DNA of 64,000 bases from an uncultured Actinomycetes bacterium (GCA_937863385.1 CALMBW010000027.1:82329-146328); one strand, 5' to 3'. Numbered from the stretch's first letter, positions 21,883 through 30,958 are shown. Notes: a model not told the origin generated them from the letters alone. Program-made: numbers and translations.

Positions 21883-23189
21883 ACCTCTGGCTGATCGTTC
21901 TATCGGTTGTCCTGCTCGTCGCCAACGGCTTCTTCGTTGCCATGGAGTTCGCTTTGATCGCGGTGCGTCGTTCTCACCTAGAAGCCTTGGCGCGGGATGG
22001 CAACCGCCGCGCTGCCACCGCACTTAGATCGGCCAAGGAACTGTCGGTGATGCTCGCAGGAGCTCAACTTGGGATCACGATGGCCTCGCTCGGACTGGGC
22101 GCCATCGCCGAACCTGCGATCGCGCAGCTGTTGGAAGGACCGTTATATGCGATACGCGTGCCACAGGAGCTCACCCACACCTTCGCTTTCTTGATCGCCC
22201 TAACGATCGTCGTATTCCTGCACATGGTGATCGGCGAGATGGCACCGAAGAACATCGCTATCGCCCGTCCGGAGGGGTCTGCACTTTGGATGGCCATCCC
22301 CATCCGCATCTACGCCCTGCTGTTCCGGCCCTTCATCGTGAGTCTCAACGCCATGGCCAACCGGATCCTGCGGTTGGTTGGGATCGAACCGCGCGACGAA
22401 CTAGAGTCGGTGCATTCTGCCGATGAGATCAGCCTGATGGTTCAAGAGGCTGCACGTGGCGGAGTGATCCAGGAGTTCGAGTTCAAACTGCTGAGCGGTG
22501 CAGCCGAGTTCGGCGACAAGGACGCCGCAGACGCGATGGTTCCCAGAACCGAGATGACCGCTCTGCCCCTGGACATCACTCCAGCCGAGATCGAGAGCAA
22601 GGTGATAGAAACGGGTCACACTCGCTTCCCGATCTACATCGAGACCGCCGATCGGGTCGTTGGGTTCTTTCACTCCAAGGATCTGCTCAAGGTCCCGGAC
22701 TCACAGCGGCATCGCCGCATCCCACGACGTTTGATCCGCCCCTTGCTGGTGGTTCCAGAAACCCGCAAGCTCGAAGCTCTGCTGTTCGACATGAAACGTG
22801 AACGCCGCCATTTCGCCCTGGTCATCGACGAGCATGGCGGAACCTCTGGGATCGTCACGCTGGAAGACATCCTGGAAGAGATCGTCGGTGACATCCTCGA
22901 CGAGCACGACGACCAGGAAGTAGGTATCGAACGGCTCAGCGACGACCGGTACGTGATCCCAGGGACACTTCGGATCGACGAGCTCAGCGAACGACTGGGG
23001 ATCAACCTCCCCGAGGGTCCGTACGAGACCGTTGCAGGTTTCATGATGAGCGAACTAGGCCGGATCCCGGTCCGGCGCGACTCGGTGACGCACGGAGGCT
23101 GGATCTTGCGGGTTCGCTCGATGCAGCGGCGTCGCGTCGTGCAGGTCCTGGTCGAGAAAGACCCCGGCCGCACCGGACCCGTCCGGTAG
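21879..23189 (+). CDS. CNNM/CorC-family transporter (HlyC-like), second copy
   Basis: A 436-residue paralogue of the upstream protein: DUF21 membrane domain ([20 protein letters not shown] onward, three to four helices), CBS pair around residues 205-335 with FALVIDEHGGTSGIVTLED, and the CorC/HlyC transporter-associated domain at the C-terminus (GPYETVAGFMMSELGRIP). The start overlaps the first copy's stop by 4 bp, so the pair is coupled and may form a heteromer. Actinobacteria often carry such tandem pairs. Likely divalent-cation efflux or Mg2+ homeostasis, by family. Confidence 0.92.
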   Translation: MNLWLIVLSVVLLVANGFFVAMEFALIAVRRSHLEALARDGNRRAATALRSAKELSVMLAGAQLGITMASLGLGAIAEPAIAQLLEGPLYAIRVPQELTHTFAFLIALTIVVFLHMVIGEMAPKNIAIARPEGSALWMAIPIRIYALLFRPFIVSLNAMANRILRLVGIEPRDELESVHSADEISLMVQEAARGGVIQEFEFKLLSGAAEFGDKDAADAMVPRTEMTALPLDITPAEIESKVIETGHTRFPIYIETADRVVGFFHSKDLLKVPDSQRHRRIPRRLIRPLLVVPETRKLEALLFDMKRERRHFALVIDEHGGTSGIVTLEDILEEIVGDILDEHDDQEVGIERLSDDRYVIPGTLRIDELSERLGINLPEGPYETVAGFMMSELGRIPVRRDSVTHGGWILRVRSMQRRRVVQVLVEKDPGRTGPVR

Positions 23190-23199
23190 CCTCCTACCC

Positions 23200-23883
23200 A
23201 TGAAGAAAGTGCAGACCGAATCCATCCGGGCCGCCCGGCCCTACGCTCTGCGCGGAGTGGCCTCGGTGCTATTCGCCGTGGCAGGTGCGGTGGTGGCCGA
23301 TCTGTTCGGGCAGGTGCGAGATCGCGACGCTGGCACCGATCCGGCGACCAGCGCGGAGCAGCTTGCGGCCTTCGCCGGGGCAGCCGTGGTTCTCGTCTTC
23401 GGTATCGCGGCCGTACGCAGTTTCGCAGCGGCGGTGCGTAAGGGGGCCGAGGCGAAAGATGCTCCCTCCCAAGGGGCGTCGCTCTCGTTCGTGGTTCAGG
23501 TGATCGGTTTCACCGTCGTCGTGTTGGCCACACTCGGTGTCTTGACCGTCAACATCCAAGCGCTGCTCGTTGGGGGGGCCGTAACCGGTGTGGTGGTCGG
23601 TATCGCGGCCCAGCAGACCATCGGCAACTTCTTCGCCGGCATCGTGCTGCTGGTAGTTCGGCCCTTCAACGTCGGCGAGCACGTAGTGCTTCGCTCGGGC
23701 CCTCTCGGTGGTGAATACGAAGGCACCGTCACCGACATGAGCCTCTTCTACGTCCACATGCTGACCGCAAATGGCCCCGCGTCCCTCCCCAACTCCGGCG
23801 TCCTGGCCGCAGCGATAGGCCCCGGCGCCCGGGCGCCTAAAGACGAACCGAAGGTCGAACTAGACGACGAGCCCCCGCAATAA
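23200..23883 (+). CDS. MscS-family mechanosensitive channel (small type)
   Basis: A 227-residue membrane protein with three hydrophobic helices. The third, pore-lining helix is glycine/alanine rich (ALLVGGAVTGVVVGIAAQQT) and runs into IGNFFAGIVLLVVRPFNVGE, the MscS signature, followed by the beta domain (GTVTDMSLFYVHM, LPNSGVL). The usual C-terminal cytoplasmic cage is much reduced; the tail is a short acidic segment. It follows the CNNM pair by 10 bp on the same strand. Expected to release solutes on hypo-osmotic shock. Confidence 0.88.
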   Translation: MKKVQTESIRAARPYALRGVASVLFAVAGAVVADLFGQVRDRDAGTDPATSAEQLAAFAGAAVVLVFGIAAVRSFAAAVRKGAEAKDAPSQGASLSFVVQVIGFTVVVLATLGVLTVNIQALLVGGAVTGVVVGIAAQQTIGNFFAGIVLLVVRPFNVGEHVVLRSGPLGGEYEGTVTDMSLFYVHMLTANGPASLPNSGVLAAAIGPGARAPKDEPKVELDDEPPQ

Positions 23884-23892
23884 CCGCAGCGA

Positions 23893-24567
<675 letters not shown>

Positions 24568-24576
24568 GCAGCGAAA

Positions 24577-25302
24577 CTAAACGGCCCGGAGCATCTCCAA
24601 CGACCGCAGAGGGCGCTCGAGGTGGAACTCTGCATAACGTCTCAACAGATCCGTCACCTCTTCCACCCATCCGACCGATGCGACGGTGCCGAAGTCGGCA
24701 GCGAGCAACGAGTCGATCCATGCCAATCGCTCGGGAGCAAGCCCGATCGCCTCGGGGTCGTCGATCCAGCAGCTCTCGCAGACCGCTCCGCCCAGTGACG
24801 GCGAGAAGCCCCCGAGGAATCCGCCCGAACCACATCCGGCGCATCCCGTCAGCTCGGGATTGAACCCCGTCACCGACAAGAGCTTGACCATGAACGCCGG
24901 CAGAACGGTGGGACCAAGATCCCTGCCTAACGATTCGAGGCCCAGTTGCAACAAGTGATAGATCGGCGAGGCCTCTTCACGATCCGGCGTGATCTTCTCG
25001 ACGAACTCGGCCATCACCGTTGCAGACGCCAGCGATTCGAAGTTGCGATGGACCCCGGTGTTGGCGTCGACGATGTCGGCACCGGTGATCGTGTCTAGCT
25101 CTCCCCTGCCCCGATAGACGAGCAGCTCCACCCGGGTGAAGGGTTCGAGCCGGCCACCGAAACGGCTCTTGGTCTTGCGCACGCCCTTGGCGACGGCACG
25201 GACCTTGCCGTTATCGCGCGTGAATATCGTGAGGATGCGATCCGCTTCCCCCAGCTTGATCGTCCGTAGGACGATCCCCTCATCGCGATAGAGCCCCGGC
25301 AT
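24577..25302 (-). CDS. recO: DNA repair protein RecO
   Basis: A 241-residue protein of the RecFOR recombination-mediator pathway. The N-terminal OB fold starts LYRDEGIVLRTIKLGEADRI, with KGVRKTKSRFGGRLEPFTRV typical of RecO. A zinc site in the C-terminal half has CAGCG and CESC. ATG 25302 is chosen over an ATG four codons upstream because MPGLYRDEGIVL fits homologues. In many actinobacteria recO directly follows era; here three other genes and a repeat-bounded unit lie between them. Confidence 0.95.
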   Translation of the reverse strand: MPGLYRDEGIVLRTIKLGEADRILTIFTRDNGKVRAVAKGVRKTKSRFGGRLEPFTRVELLVYRGRGELDTITGADIVDANTGVHRNFESLASATVMAEFVEKITPDREEASPIYHLLQLGLESLGRDLGPTVLPAFMVKLLSVTGFNPELTGCAGCGSGGFLGGFSPSLGGAVCESCWIDDPEAIGLAPERLAWIDSLLAADFGTVASVGWVEEVTDLLRRYAEFHLERPLRSLEMLRAV

Positions 25303-25346
25303 CAGACCCCTCAATCTAGGGTCGCCGCCTGGGCCAAGCCCGGATT

Positions 25347-25403
25347 TCCCAGCGTTCTGTTAACGAAATCGGCCAACAGTTGGCGGGATCTGTTAACAGA
25401 ACG
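25347..25403 (+). repeat. 57-bp direct repeat, left copy
   Basis: A 57-base sequence identical, with no mismatch, to 26362-26418 (offset 1015 bp). It contains perfect 12-bp inverted arms CGTTCTGTTAAC (25353-25364) and GTTAACAGAACG (25392-25403) and, between them, a perfect GCCAAC-A-GTTGGC hairpin (25372-25384). It lies in the recO upstream gap, about 50 bp before the start of the DUF559-like gene. Together the copies bracket that gene. Confidence 0.97.
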
Positions 25404-25404
25404 A

Positions 25405-25420
25405 AGTGAGGGGGCTCACT
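25405..25420 (+). other. Short hairpin AGTGAG-GGGG-CTCACT
   Basis: A perfect 6-bp inverted repeat with a four-G loop immediately right of the left 57-bp repeat, in the leader of the DUF559-like gene. It is present only at this end. It could be an operator or an RNA hairpin; no known motif is matched. Confidence 0.35.
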
Positions 25421-25452
25421 CGTTCGCTGTATGACTGTGGTTCGTTCAGGGC

Positions 25453-26424
25453 ATGACCTTTCATCCAGCTCTTGAAGAGCTCGAACGTCACGCGCGGGCC
25501 AACCTTGGCGTGATCCACAGGCAGCACGCGCTAGCCGCCGGAGTATCCGATCGGACCATCGTCAGGCTCGTAGCTTCGGGGCACTGGACCAAGATCCACA
25601 CCAATACGTTCGTACCCCGTCCCGTTCCTCTGTCCTGGGAAACCCTGCTTCGAGCGGCGTGCGTCGAAGGCGGAGAAACGACTGTCGCCGCGGGCAGGGC
25701 TGCGCTACGGCTCCTTGAGTTCCCTCGCTACGCCAAAGCTGATCTTGAGGTCGCCAGCCCCAAGAATCTCCGTCTCAACGGCGTCAGGTGTCGCAAGCTA
25801 CGGGGCATGCGGCCGGAGGACATCGTGTGGATCAAGGGCATACCCGCCCGCCGCTTCGAGCCAACCCTCTTGGAGCTGTGCGGCGATCCCAGCGAGAGGA
25901 TGTTCTGCGGGGCTCTGCTAGATGAGGCTCTCCGCAGGAAGCTGACGCACCTCCGCTGGCTGTACCGCACCTGTTCGGTCTATGGAAAAAGGGGCCGGCG
26001 TGGGACGAGGCTGTTCCGCCATCTCGTCATGCAAAGAGATGCCGAGACGGCCCTCACGGACAGTGAGCTTGAAAGCTACTTCCGACGGATGAGCAAGCTT
26101 CTAAGCCACAAGCTCCTGCTTCATCACGTTGTGCGTGATGAACACGGGAAGCACATATCGGAAGTCGACTTCGCGATCCCAGAGCTGCAGATCGCCATCC
26201 CTCTTAATGGCTACGACCCGCATAGCATGCGATCGACTTGGGACAAGGACCATCGGATCTACGTCCTCCTCCAGAATCAGGGGTGGGAGGTGCTGCCGTT
26301 CACCTACTGGCAAGTGCGCAACGACCTCGCTTGGGTACTCGGACAGATAGAGATCGCGATCTCCCAGCGTTCTGTTAACGAAATCGGCCAACAGTTGGCG
26401 GGATCTGTTAACAGAACGGGTTAG
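25453..26424 (+). CDS. AbiEi-like HTH / DUF559-like nuclease-fold protein
   Basis: A 323-residue protein. Residues 18-55 (GVIHRQHALAAGVSDRTIVR) form the AbiEi-type winged helix found in actinobacterial antitoxin-like proteins. Residues 200-303 follow the DUF559/Vsr endonuclease fold: SELE (204-207), SEVDF with D239, and WEVLPFTYWQV. The usual catalytic E-x-D-G strand is replaced by P250-L-N252-G, so cleavage activity is doubtful. Residues 304-323 are encoded entirely by the right 57-bp repeat, beginning exactly at codon 304, a tail that looks acquired. The stop codon overlaps the convergent cold-shock-like gene's stop. No partner toxin gene is adjacent. Confidence 0.75.
   Translation: MTFHPALEELERHARANLGVIHRQHALAAGVSDRTIVRLVASGHWTKIHTNTFVPRPVPLSWETLLRAACVEGGETTVAAGRAALRLLEFPRYAKADLEVASPKNLRLNGVRCRKLRGMRPEDIVWIKGIPARRFEPTLLELCGDPSERMFCGALLDEALRRKLTHLRWLYRTCSVYGKRGRRGTRLFRHLVMQRDAETALTDSELESYFRRMSKLLSHKLLLHHVVRDEHGKHISEVDFAIPELQIAIPLNGYDPHSMRSTWDKDHRIYVLLQNQGWEVLPFTYWQVRNDLAWVLGQIEIAISQRSVNEIGQQLAGSVNRTG
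26362..26418 (+). repeat. 57-bp direct repeat, right copy
   Basis: Identical to 25347-25403, including the 12-bp inverted arms (26368-26379 and 26407-26418) and the inner GCCAAC/GTTGGC hairpin. This copy is translated as the last 20 codons of the DUF559-like gene and ends 3 bases before the convergent stop codons. Identity over 57 bases with flanks that diverge almost at once means recent duplication or active recombination. Confidence 0.97.
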
Positions 26425-26618
26425 GAGATGCCTATGCGCAGGTTGAGTGGGCGGTTGTCTTGGAGATCGAAGGTGACCCTCTGGCCGGGGCGCAGGAACC
26501 GGAACATGCCGGACTCCATGGACTCCGGGGTGATCTCCCAGGTCGCCTCCCCGTCATCCGCGACCAGCACGCCGGTCTTGGTCAACGAGTCGTACGACTT
26601 AACGGTTGCCTGGGGCAT
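26421..26618 (-). CDS. Small cold-shock-domain-like protein
   Basis: A 65-residue protein starting MPQATVKSYDSLTKTGVLVAD. The length, the start TVKSYDSLTKTG (compare cold-shock VKWFNxxKGFG), the acidic loop, and the end GQRVTFDLQDNRPLNLRIG match the five-strand OB fold of small CspA-like proteins. The RNA-binding aromatic motifs RNP1/RNP2 are weak, so nucleic-acid binding is uncertain. It lies downstream of the ABC permease gene by 9 bp and ends overlapping the DUF559-like gene's stop. Confidence 0.7.
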   Translation of the reverse strand: MPQATVKSYDSLTKTGVLVADDGEATWEITPESMESGMFRFLRPGQRVTFDLQDNRPLNLRIGIS

Positions 26619-26627
26619 GTTCCTCCC

Positions 26628-27380
26628 TCACTCGGATCTGGGCCACAGGGGCCCGCGGACCGCCCAGAAGGATAACGCGCCGAAAGCTGCCAGGATCAGG
26701 AGCTTGCCCATCTGGGAACCTCCAAGGTCGCCTTCCAAGCCGGGCTTCAGCGCGTCGACCGCGTACGTGGAAGGGAGAATGACCTTCAACGGCTCCAGCC
26801 AGCCGGGCAACGTCTCGGCCGGAAGGATGCCCAAGAAGAGCACGGCCATCATGGCCAGATTCGAGTACATGCCTGCAAGCTGTTCATCGCGGGCTCCGAA
26901 ACCGATGGCCACGCCGAGACCCGCCAGCGCGAAAGACCCGAGCACCCAGACGGGGATCGCAGCCCACAAAGCACCCAATGACAGATCGAACAGGGCTGCA
27001 CCCAGCGTCAGCACGATCACGGTTCCGGGCAGAGCGAAGATCGCAAACGAGATCAACACCGATGCGATTACGGCGGCGCGCGATACCGGTAGCGTCGAGT
27101 AAAGATCGATCGCGCCGGACTCTTTCAGCGATGCCACCCGCTGGGCCAGCATCACGATCGCGGTCATAGCGATGGCGAGTACCGCACTGCCCGCAACTAT
27201 CTGGGTGCCGAACTCCCGCACCTGAGACGGCTCCATGATGGCTCGCATCAATACCGCGATCCCCAGGGGCATGGCCGAAGACACGATCAGATACGGCCGC
27301 CAAGACGTGCGCACCCGTGCCATCTGCATCGCCAGCAGTACGTTGAATCGACCGGTTCTCGAGATGGTCATCGAACTCAT
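26628..27380 (-). CDS. ABC-2 type transporter permease
   Basis: A 250-residue integral membrane protein with about six hydrophobic helices and an ABC-2 permease pattern: a hydrophilic N-terminus, then YLIVSSAMPLGIAVLMRAIM, paired central helices, and ILPSTYAVDALKPGL near residue 210, a stretch common in ABC-2 permeases. ATG 27380 overlaps the stop of the ATPase gene (ATGA); the open frame upstream lies over that gene. Works with the adjacent ATPase, probably as an exporter of a drug, lipid or polysaccharide; substrate unknown. Confidence 0.87.
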   Translation of the reverse strand: MSSMTISRTGRFNVLLAMQMARVRTSWRPYLIVSSAMPLGIAVLMRAIMEPSQVREFGTQIVAGSAVLAIAMTAIVMLAQRVASLKESGAIDLYSTLPVSRAAVIASVLISFAIFALPGTVIVLTLGAALFDLSLGALWAAIPVWVLGSFALAGLGVAIGFGARDEQLAGMYSNLAMMAVLFLGILPAETLPGWLEPLKVILPSTYAVDALKPGLEGDLGGSQMGKLLILAAFGALSFWAVRGPLWPRSE

Positions 27381-28336
27381 ACGTCGGCCTCCTCGATGGA
27401 ACGGCCGCCCAGTTCGAGATAAACGTCTTCGAGGGTCGGAGTGATCAAGCGAACGTCTTCGAAGGCATCCGCGCCCGCTGTGGACATGATCTTTTCCAGC
27501 TGACGCACGGCATCGTCTGCGGGAACCCAAGCCGAGACGTGGCGGCCGCGGACCCGTGCCTCACCTGGGATATCTCTGGCAAGAGCGAGTGGGTCAATTG
27601 TTGTGCTCGCTGCAAGGACGATGTCGATTCGTGTGCGATGAGACAGATCTGCCTTCAGCTCGGCCGGGGTGCCGCTAACGACGACACGGCCTCGGTCCAA
27701 GATCGCGACCCTATCCAGTGCACGTTCGGCCTCGGCTACATCGTGGGTCACCAGGATCACCGTCGTACCAGCGGCGCAACGTTGCTCGATCAGATCCCAG
27801 ATACGCTGCCGCAGAGCGACGTCGATGTCGGCGGTCGGTTCGTCCAGGATCAACACGGGAAGACGCCCCGCGAAGGTCATCCCGAGTTGCACGAGTCGTT
27901 TCTGCCCGCCCGAGAGCTTGCGCACCTGACGGTCCGCGATCGGATCGATCGAGAGCACCGACATCAGTTCGCCGGCTTCGTTGGCAGCACCCTGCTTGGC
28001 CATGCCTCGCAACATCGCTACCCAGCGGATCGCCTCTTGCACCTTGAGCTCGCCCAAGCTGAGAGAACCCTGCGGCAGGTATGCAACGGTGCGGCCGATA
28101 CGCTTCTGGGCAGCGCGGGATGCAACTATGGTCTCGCCGAACAGACGCACCGTTCCGGATGACGGGGTCAGTAGTCCTACTAGCTGTTTGACGAGCGTCG
28201 ACTTGCCGGCCCCGTTGGGGCCGAGTAGACCAAACGCCTCGCCCGGGCGGACATCGAACGAGATGTCGTCGTTGGCGAGGACATCAGGCGTCCGGTACCT
28301 CTTGGTCAGGTTCTCTACGAGGTAGGCCTTGTCCAT
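27377..28336 (-). CDS. ABC transporter ATP-binding protein
   Basis: A 319-residue ATPase: Walker A GPNGAGKST (39-47), signature LSGGQKRLVQLGM, Walker B VLILDEPTADID, H-loop ILVTHDVAEAERAL. The 80-residue C-terminal extension (DIPGEARVRGRHVSAWVP and onward) is typical of ATPases paired with ABC-2 permeases in antibiotic or lipid export (DrrA-like). ATG 28336 overlaps the era stop by one base. Coupled to the permease downstream. Confidence 0.93.
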   Translation of the reverse strand: MDKAYLVENLTKRYRTPDVLANDDISFDVRPGEAFGLLGPNGAGKSTLVKQLVGLLTPSSGTVRLFGETIVASRAAQKRIGRTVAYLPQGSLSLGELKVQEAIRWVAMLRGMAKQGAANEAGELMSVLSIDPIADRQVRKLSGGQKRLVQLGMTFAGRLPVLILDEPTADIDVALRQRIWDLIEQRCAAGTTVILVTHDVAEAERALDRVAILDRGRVVVSGTPAELKADLSHRTRIDIVLAASTTIDPLALARDIPGEARVRGRHVSAWVPADDAVRQLEKIMSTAGADAFEDVRLITPTLEDVYLELGGRSIEEADV

Positions 28337-29244
28337 CAGCCCATCGCCTCCGTCGTGAACCCCAAGCGCTCGAGAGCATGCGATCGGCGTTGCCAATCCT
28401 TCTCGACCTTGACGCGGAGATCCAGGAAGACGCGCGCGCCGAACAGCAACTCGATCTCTTCACGCGCGGCGATACCTACCTCCTTGATGTTGGCGCCGCC
28501 CTTACCTATGACGATGCCCTTCTGTGAATCCCTCTCGACGAAGATGGTCGAGTGGATCTCGAGAAGGCCATCTTCTCTTTCTTCGAAGTCGTCTGTGACC
28601 ACTGCTACGGAATGGGGAACCTCTTGCTGCGTACGAGCCAGGATCTTCTCGCGCACCAGTTCGGCTACGAAGCGGGGTGGAGGTTGATCACGTCGCTGCC
28701 CCGGCTCGTAATACATGGGCCCCTCGGGCATCCGGGCAGCCACCAGGTCGCGTAGCAGATCCACCTGCTGACCCGAGCGAGCGGACAACGGAACGAACTC
28801 GTCGAAGTCTCCGAGTGCCGAGGCAGCAGTGAGAGCCTTGACGACGGCTGCTCTGTCCATGATGTCGGTCTTGTTGACGATGCAGAAAGTAGGACAGGCC
28901 GCGGCTGCCAGGTCACCGGCCACCTTCTCATCGCCACGACCCACTCCGGAGTGCCCATCGACAACGAACAGGGCCAGGTCGACGTCGTTCCACGCATGCC
29001 GGACCACCTCGTTGAGCCTCTCCCCCAAGAGGGTGCGAGGCTTGTGATAGCCGGGGGTGTCAACGAGAACCACTTGGCACCCTTCGAGGTCCATCACGCC
29101 ACGGATCGCGCTACGTGTCGTTTGGGGCTTGTCGGAGACGATCGCGACCTTCTCGCCTACCAGCGCGTTGACGAGAGTGGACTTGCCGGTGTTGGGACGC
29201 CCAACGACCGCGACGAAGCCAGAGCGGAATCCCGGCGAGTTCAT
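28336..29244 (-). CDS. era: GTPase Era
   Basis: A 302-residue GTPase needed for 30S subunit maturation. G1 is GRPNTGKS (15-22), G3 DTPG (62-65), G4 NKTD (124-127). The C-terminal KH domain holds GIVIGKGGANIKEVGIAARE and binds the 3' end of 16S rRNA. Length is typical. It overlaps the upstream CNNM gene by 4 bp and the downstream ABC ATPase gene by 1 bp, so transcription runs into the accessory ABC genes. Confidence 0.97.
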   Translation of the reverse strand: MNSPGFRSGFVAVVGRPNTGKSTLVNALVGEKVAIVSDKPQTTRSAIRGVMDLEGCQVVLVDTPGYHKPRTLLGERLNEVVRHAWNDVDLALFVVDGHSGVGRGDEKVAGDLAAAACPTFCIVNKTDIMDRAAVVKALTAASALGDFDEFVPLSARSGQQVDLLRDLVAARMPEGPMYYEPGQRRDQPPPRFVAELVREKILARTQQEVPHSVAVVTDDFEEREDGLLEIHSTIFVERDSQKGIVIGKGGANIKEVGIAAREEIELLFGARVFLDLRVKVEKDWQRRSHALERLGFTTEAMG

Positions 29245-30521
29245 CCCCCGGTCCCCTCGGCACCCTCAGACTCGGGACGACGAGTGATGACGACCTTCTG
29301 CACCCGGCGGCCGGCTACCCGTTCGGTCGTGAATTCGAGCCCGTCGAAACGGACCTTCTCACCTGCGGCCGGCACCCTGCCCGTCAAGGCGAACACCAAG
29401 CCACCAACGGTGTCCCATTCTTCGTGCGGAAGTTCGACATCGAGCAAGTCGTTGACCTCATCGATCGGCATCTTGGCGTCGACCCTGATCGTGTCATCGT
29501 CGATCGGTTCGATCAATGGTTCCTCTTGGTCGTACTCATCGACGATCTCGCCCACGATCTCTTCGATGAGGTCTTCGATAGTGACCAACCCGGCGGTACC
29601 GCCATACTCATCCACGACGATCGCCATGTGAACGTGCTGCTCTTGCATCTCGCGCAGCAGATCCGCGACCTTCTTGGTCTCGGGCACGAAGGTTGGCGCA
29701 CGACCGAGCTGGGAGGCCGACCCACCGTTGCGGCCCTCGTGCATCCGTTTCATCAGGTCCTTGGCATACAGAACGCCGATGATGTTGTCGGTGTCGGATT
29801 CGTAGAGCGGGATGCGCGAGTAGCCGGCTTCGATGATGACGCTGAGGGCCTCGTCGAATGTTGCCCCACCCTTCAGGCACACCATGTCCGGACGAGGAAC
29901 CATCACCTCGCGCACGACCGTGTCACCGAACTCGAAGATCGAGTGGATCAGCTCGCGCTCTTCTTCTTCGATCTCTTCTTCCTCTTCAGCCACATCCACC
30001 ATGTGCCGGATCTCGTCTTCGGTGACGAACGGGCCTTTCGGCATGCGCTTGCCGGGAAGGATCACAAGAGCCACATTGCTGAACCAGATCAGGATGTTCC
30101 CTAGGGGACGCAGGGCTCGGCCCAAGAAAAGGATGGGCCGGGACATACCCAGAGCGGCTCGGTCGGTCCGTTGCACCGAGTAGGTCTTGGGTACGACCTC
30201 AGCGAATACGAAGATGACGAATGTCATCGCCGATGCCGCTATCGCTTCACCACCGTCACCGAAACGACTTAGAGCAACCGAGGTCGCCAGCGCGGTGCCC
30301 GTTACGTGGCATACGAGCGTCAGCAGGAGCACGACGTTCATGTAGGGGGCGGGGTCCTCCACGATCTTCAACAACGCTGCGGATGCCTTGGTCGAACGTT
30401 CCTGATCGAGATGTAGCGCCTTAACCCGATTTACGCGCGCGATCGCGGTCTCGGCCAGAGCCAACCCTGCCGCCAACAAAAGGAGCAGAACCACCAGAGC
30501 CAGAGACAGAAGATCGCTCAT
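29241..30521 (-). CDS. CNNM/CorC-family protein (HlyC-like), third copy
   Basis: A 426-residue DUF21-CBS-CBS-CorC protein. The membrane domain starts LLSLALVVLLLLLAAGLALAETAIARV; the CBS pair lies near residues 200-325 with MAIVVDEYGGTAGLVTIED; an acidic EEEEEIEEEERE stretch precedes it; the C-terminal domain ends LEFTTERVAGRRVQKVV. This is the usual era-ybeY neighbour in actinobacteria, separate from the tandem pair at 20.6-23.2 kb. Expected to act in divalent-cation handling. Confidence 0.92.
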   Translation of the reverse strand: MSDLLSLALVVLLLLLAAGLALAETAIARVNRVKALHLDQERSTKASAALLKIVEDPAPYMNVVLLLTLVCHVTGTALATSVALSRFGDGGEAIAASAMTFVIFVFAEVVPKTYSVQRTDRAALGMSRPILFLGRALRPLGNILIWFSNVALVILPGKRMPKGPFVTEDEIRHMVDVAEEEEEIEEEERELIHSIFEFGDTVVREVMVPRPDMVCLKGGATFDEALSVIIEAGYSRIPLYESDTDNIIGVLYAKDLMKRMHEGRNGGSASQLGRAPTFVPETKKVADLLREMQEQHVHMAIVVDEYGGTAGLVTIEDLIEEIVGEIVDEYDQEEPLIEPIDDDTIRVDAKMPIDEVNDLLDVELPHEEWDTVGGLVFALTGRVPAAGEKVRFDGLEFTTERVAGRRVQKVVITRRPESEGAEGTGG

Positions 30522-30958
30522 CGGCTTGCCTCGAAGCTGGCGAGAACTTCCGTCATGCGGTCGTCCATCTTCTTCTTGTCGGCGTCGCTCTGATGGTCGT
30601 AGCCGAGCAGGTGCAGAGTCCCGTGCACGAGAAGTGTGTCCAACTCGATAGAGACCTCGTGGCCCAACTTCGCGGCGTTCTCCTTTGCTACATCGGGACA
30701 GATGACAACGTCGCCCAACAACTGATGACCCTCGTCCTCGTCGTCTTCTTCCATCAAGGGAAAGGCGAGTACGTCGGTCGCGTGGTCATGCCCGGCATAG
30801 CGCTTGTTGAGTTGCTGCATGTGGTCCGAAGAAACGTAGAGGACCGATAACTCGGCCCCCTCCCCGACCTTCTCGGCCTCCAAAGCATGGCGCGCCAAAG
30901 CAGACGTTCGGTCGATATCTACGTCGAGGTCTTGCTCGTTGGCCACGAATACGTTCAT
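30518..30958 (-). CDS. ybeY: Endoribonuclease YbeY (rRNA maturation)
   Basis: A 146-residue zinc metalloprotein of the UPF0054 family involved in 16S rRNA 3'-end processing and ribosome quality control. The zinc motif is VHGTLHLLGYDH with H112, H116 and H122. ATDVLAFPL precedes it, as in the family. It overlaps the CNNM gene by 4 bp and follows phoH by 9 bp, the standard order. Confidence 0.96.
   Translation of the reverse strand: MNVFVANEQDLDVDIDRTSALARHALEAEKVGEGAELSVLYVSSDHMQQLNKRYAGHDHATDVLAFPLMEEDDEDEGHQLLGDVVICPDVAKENAAKLGHEVSIELDTLLVHGTLHLLGYDHQSDADKKKMDDRMTEVLASFEASR

Noticed and set aside
25347..26418. Classic insertion sequence
   Set aside because: No transposase motif in the enclosed gene, direct rather than inverted terminal repeats, and repeats too long for a target duplication.
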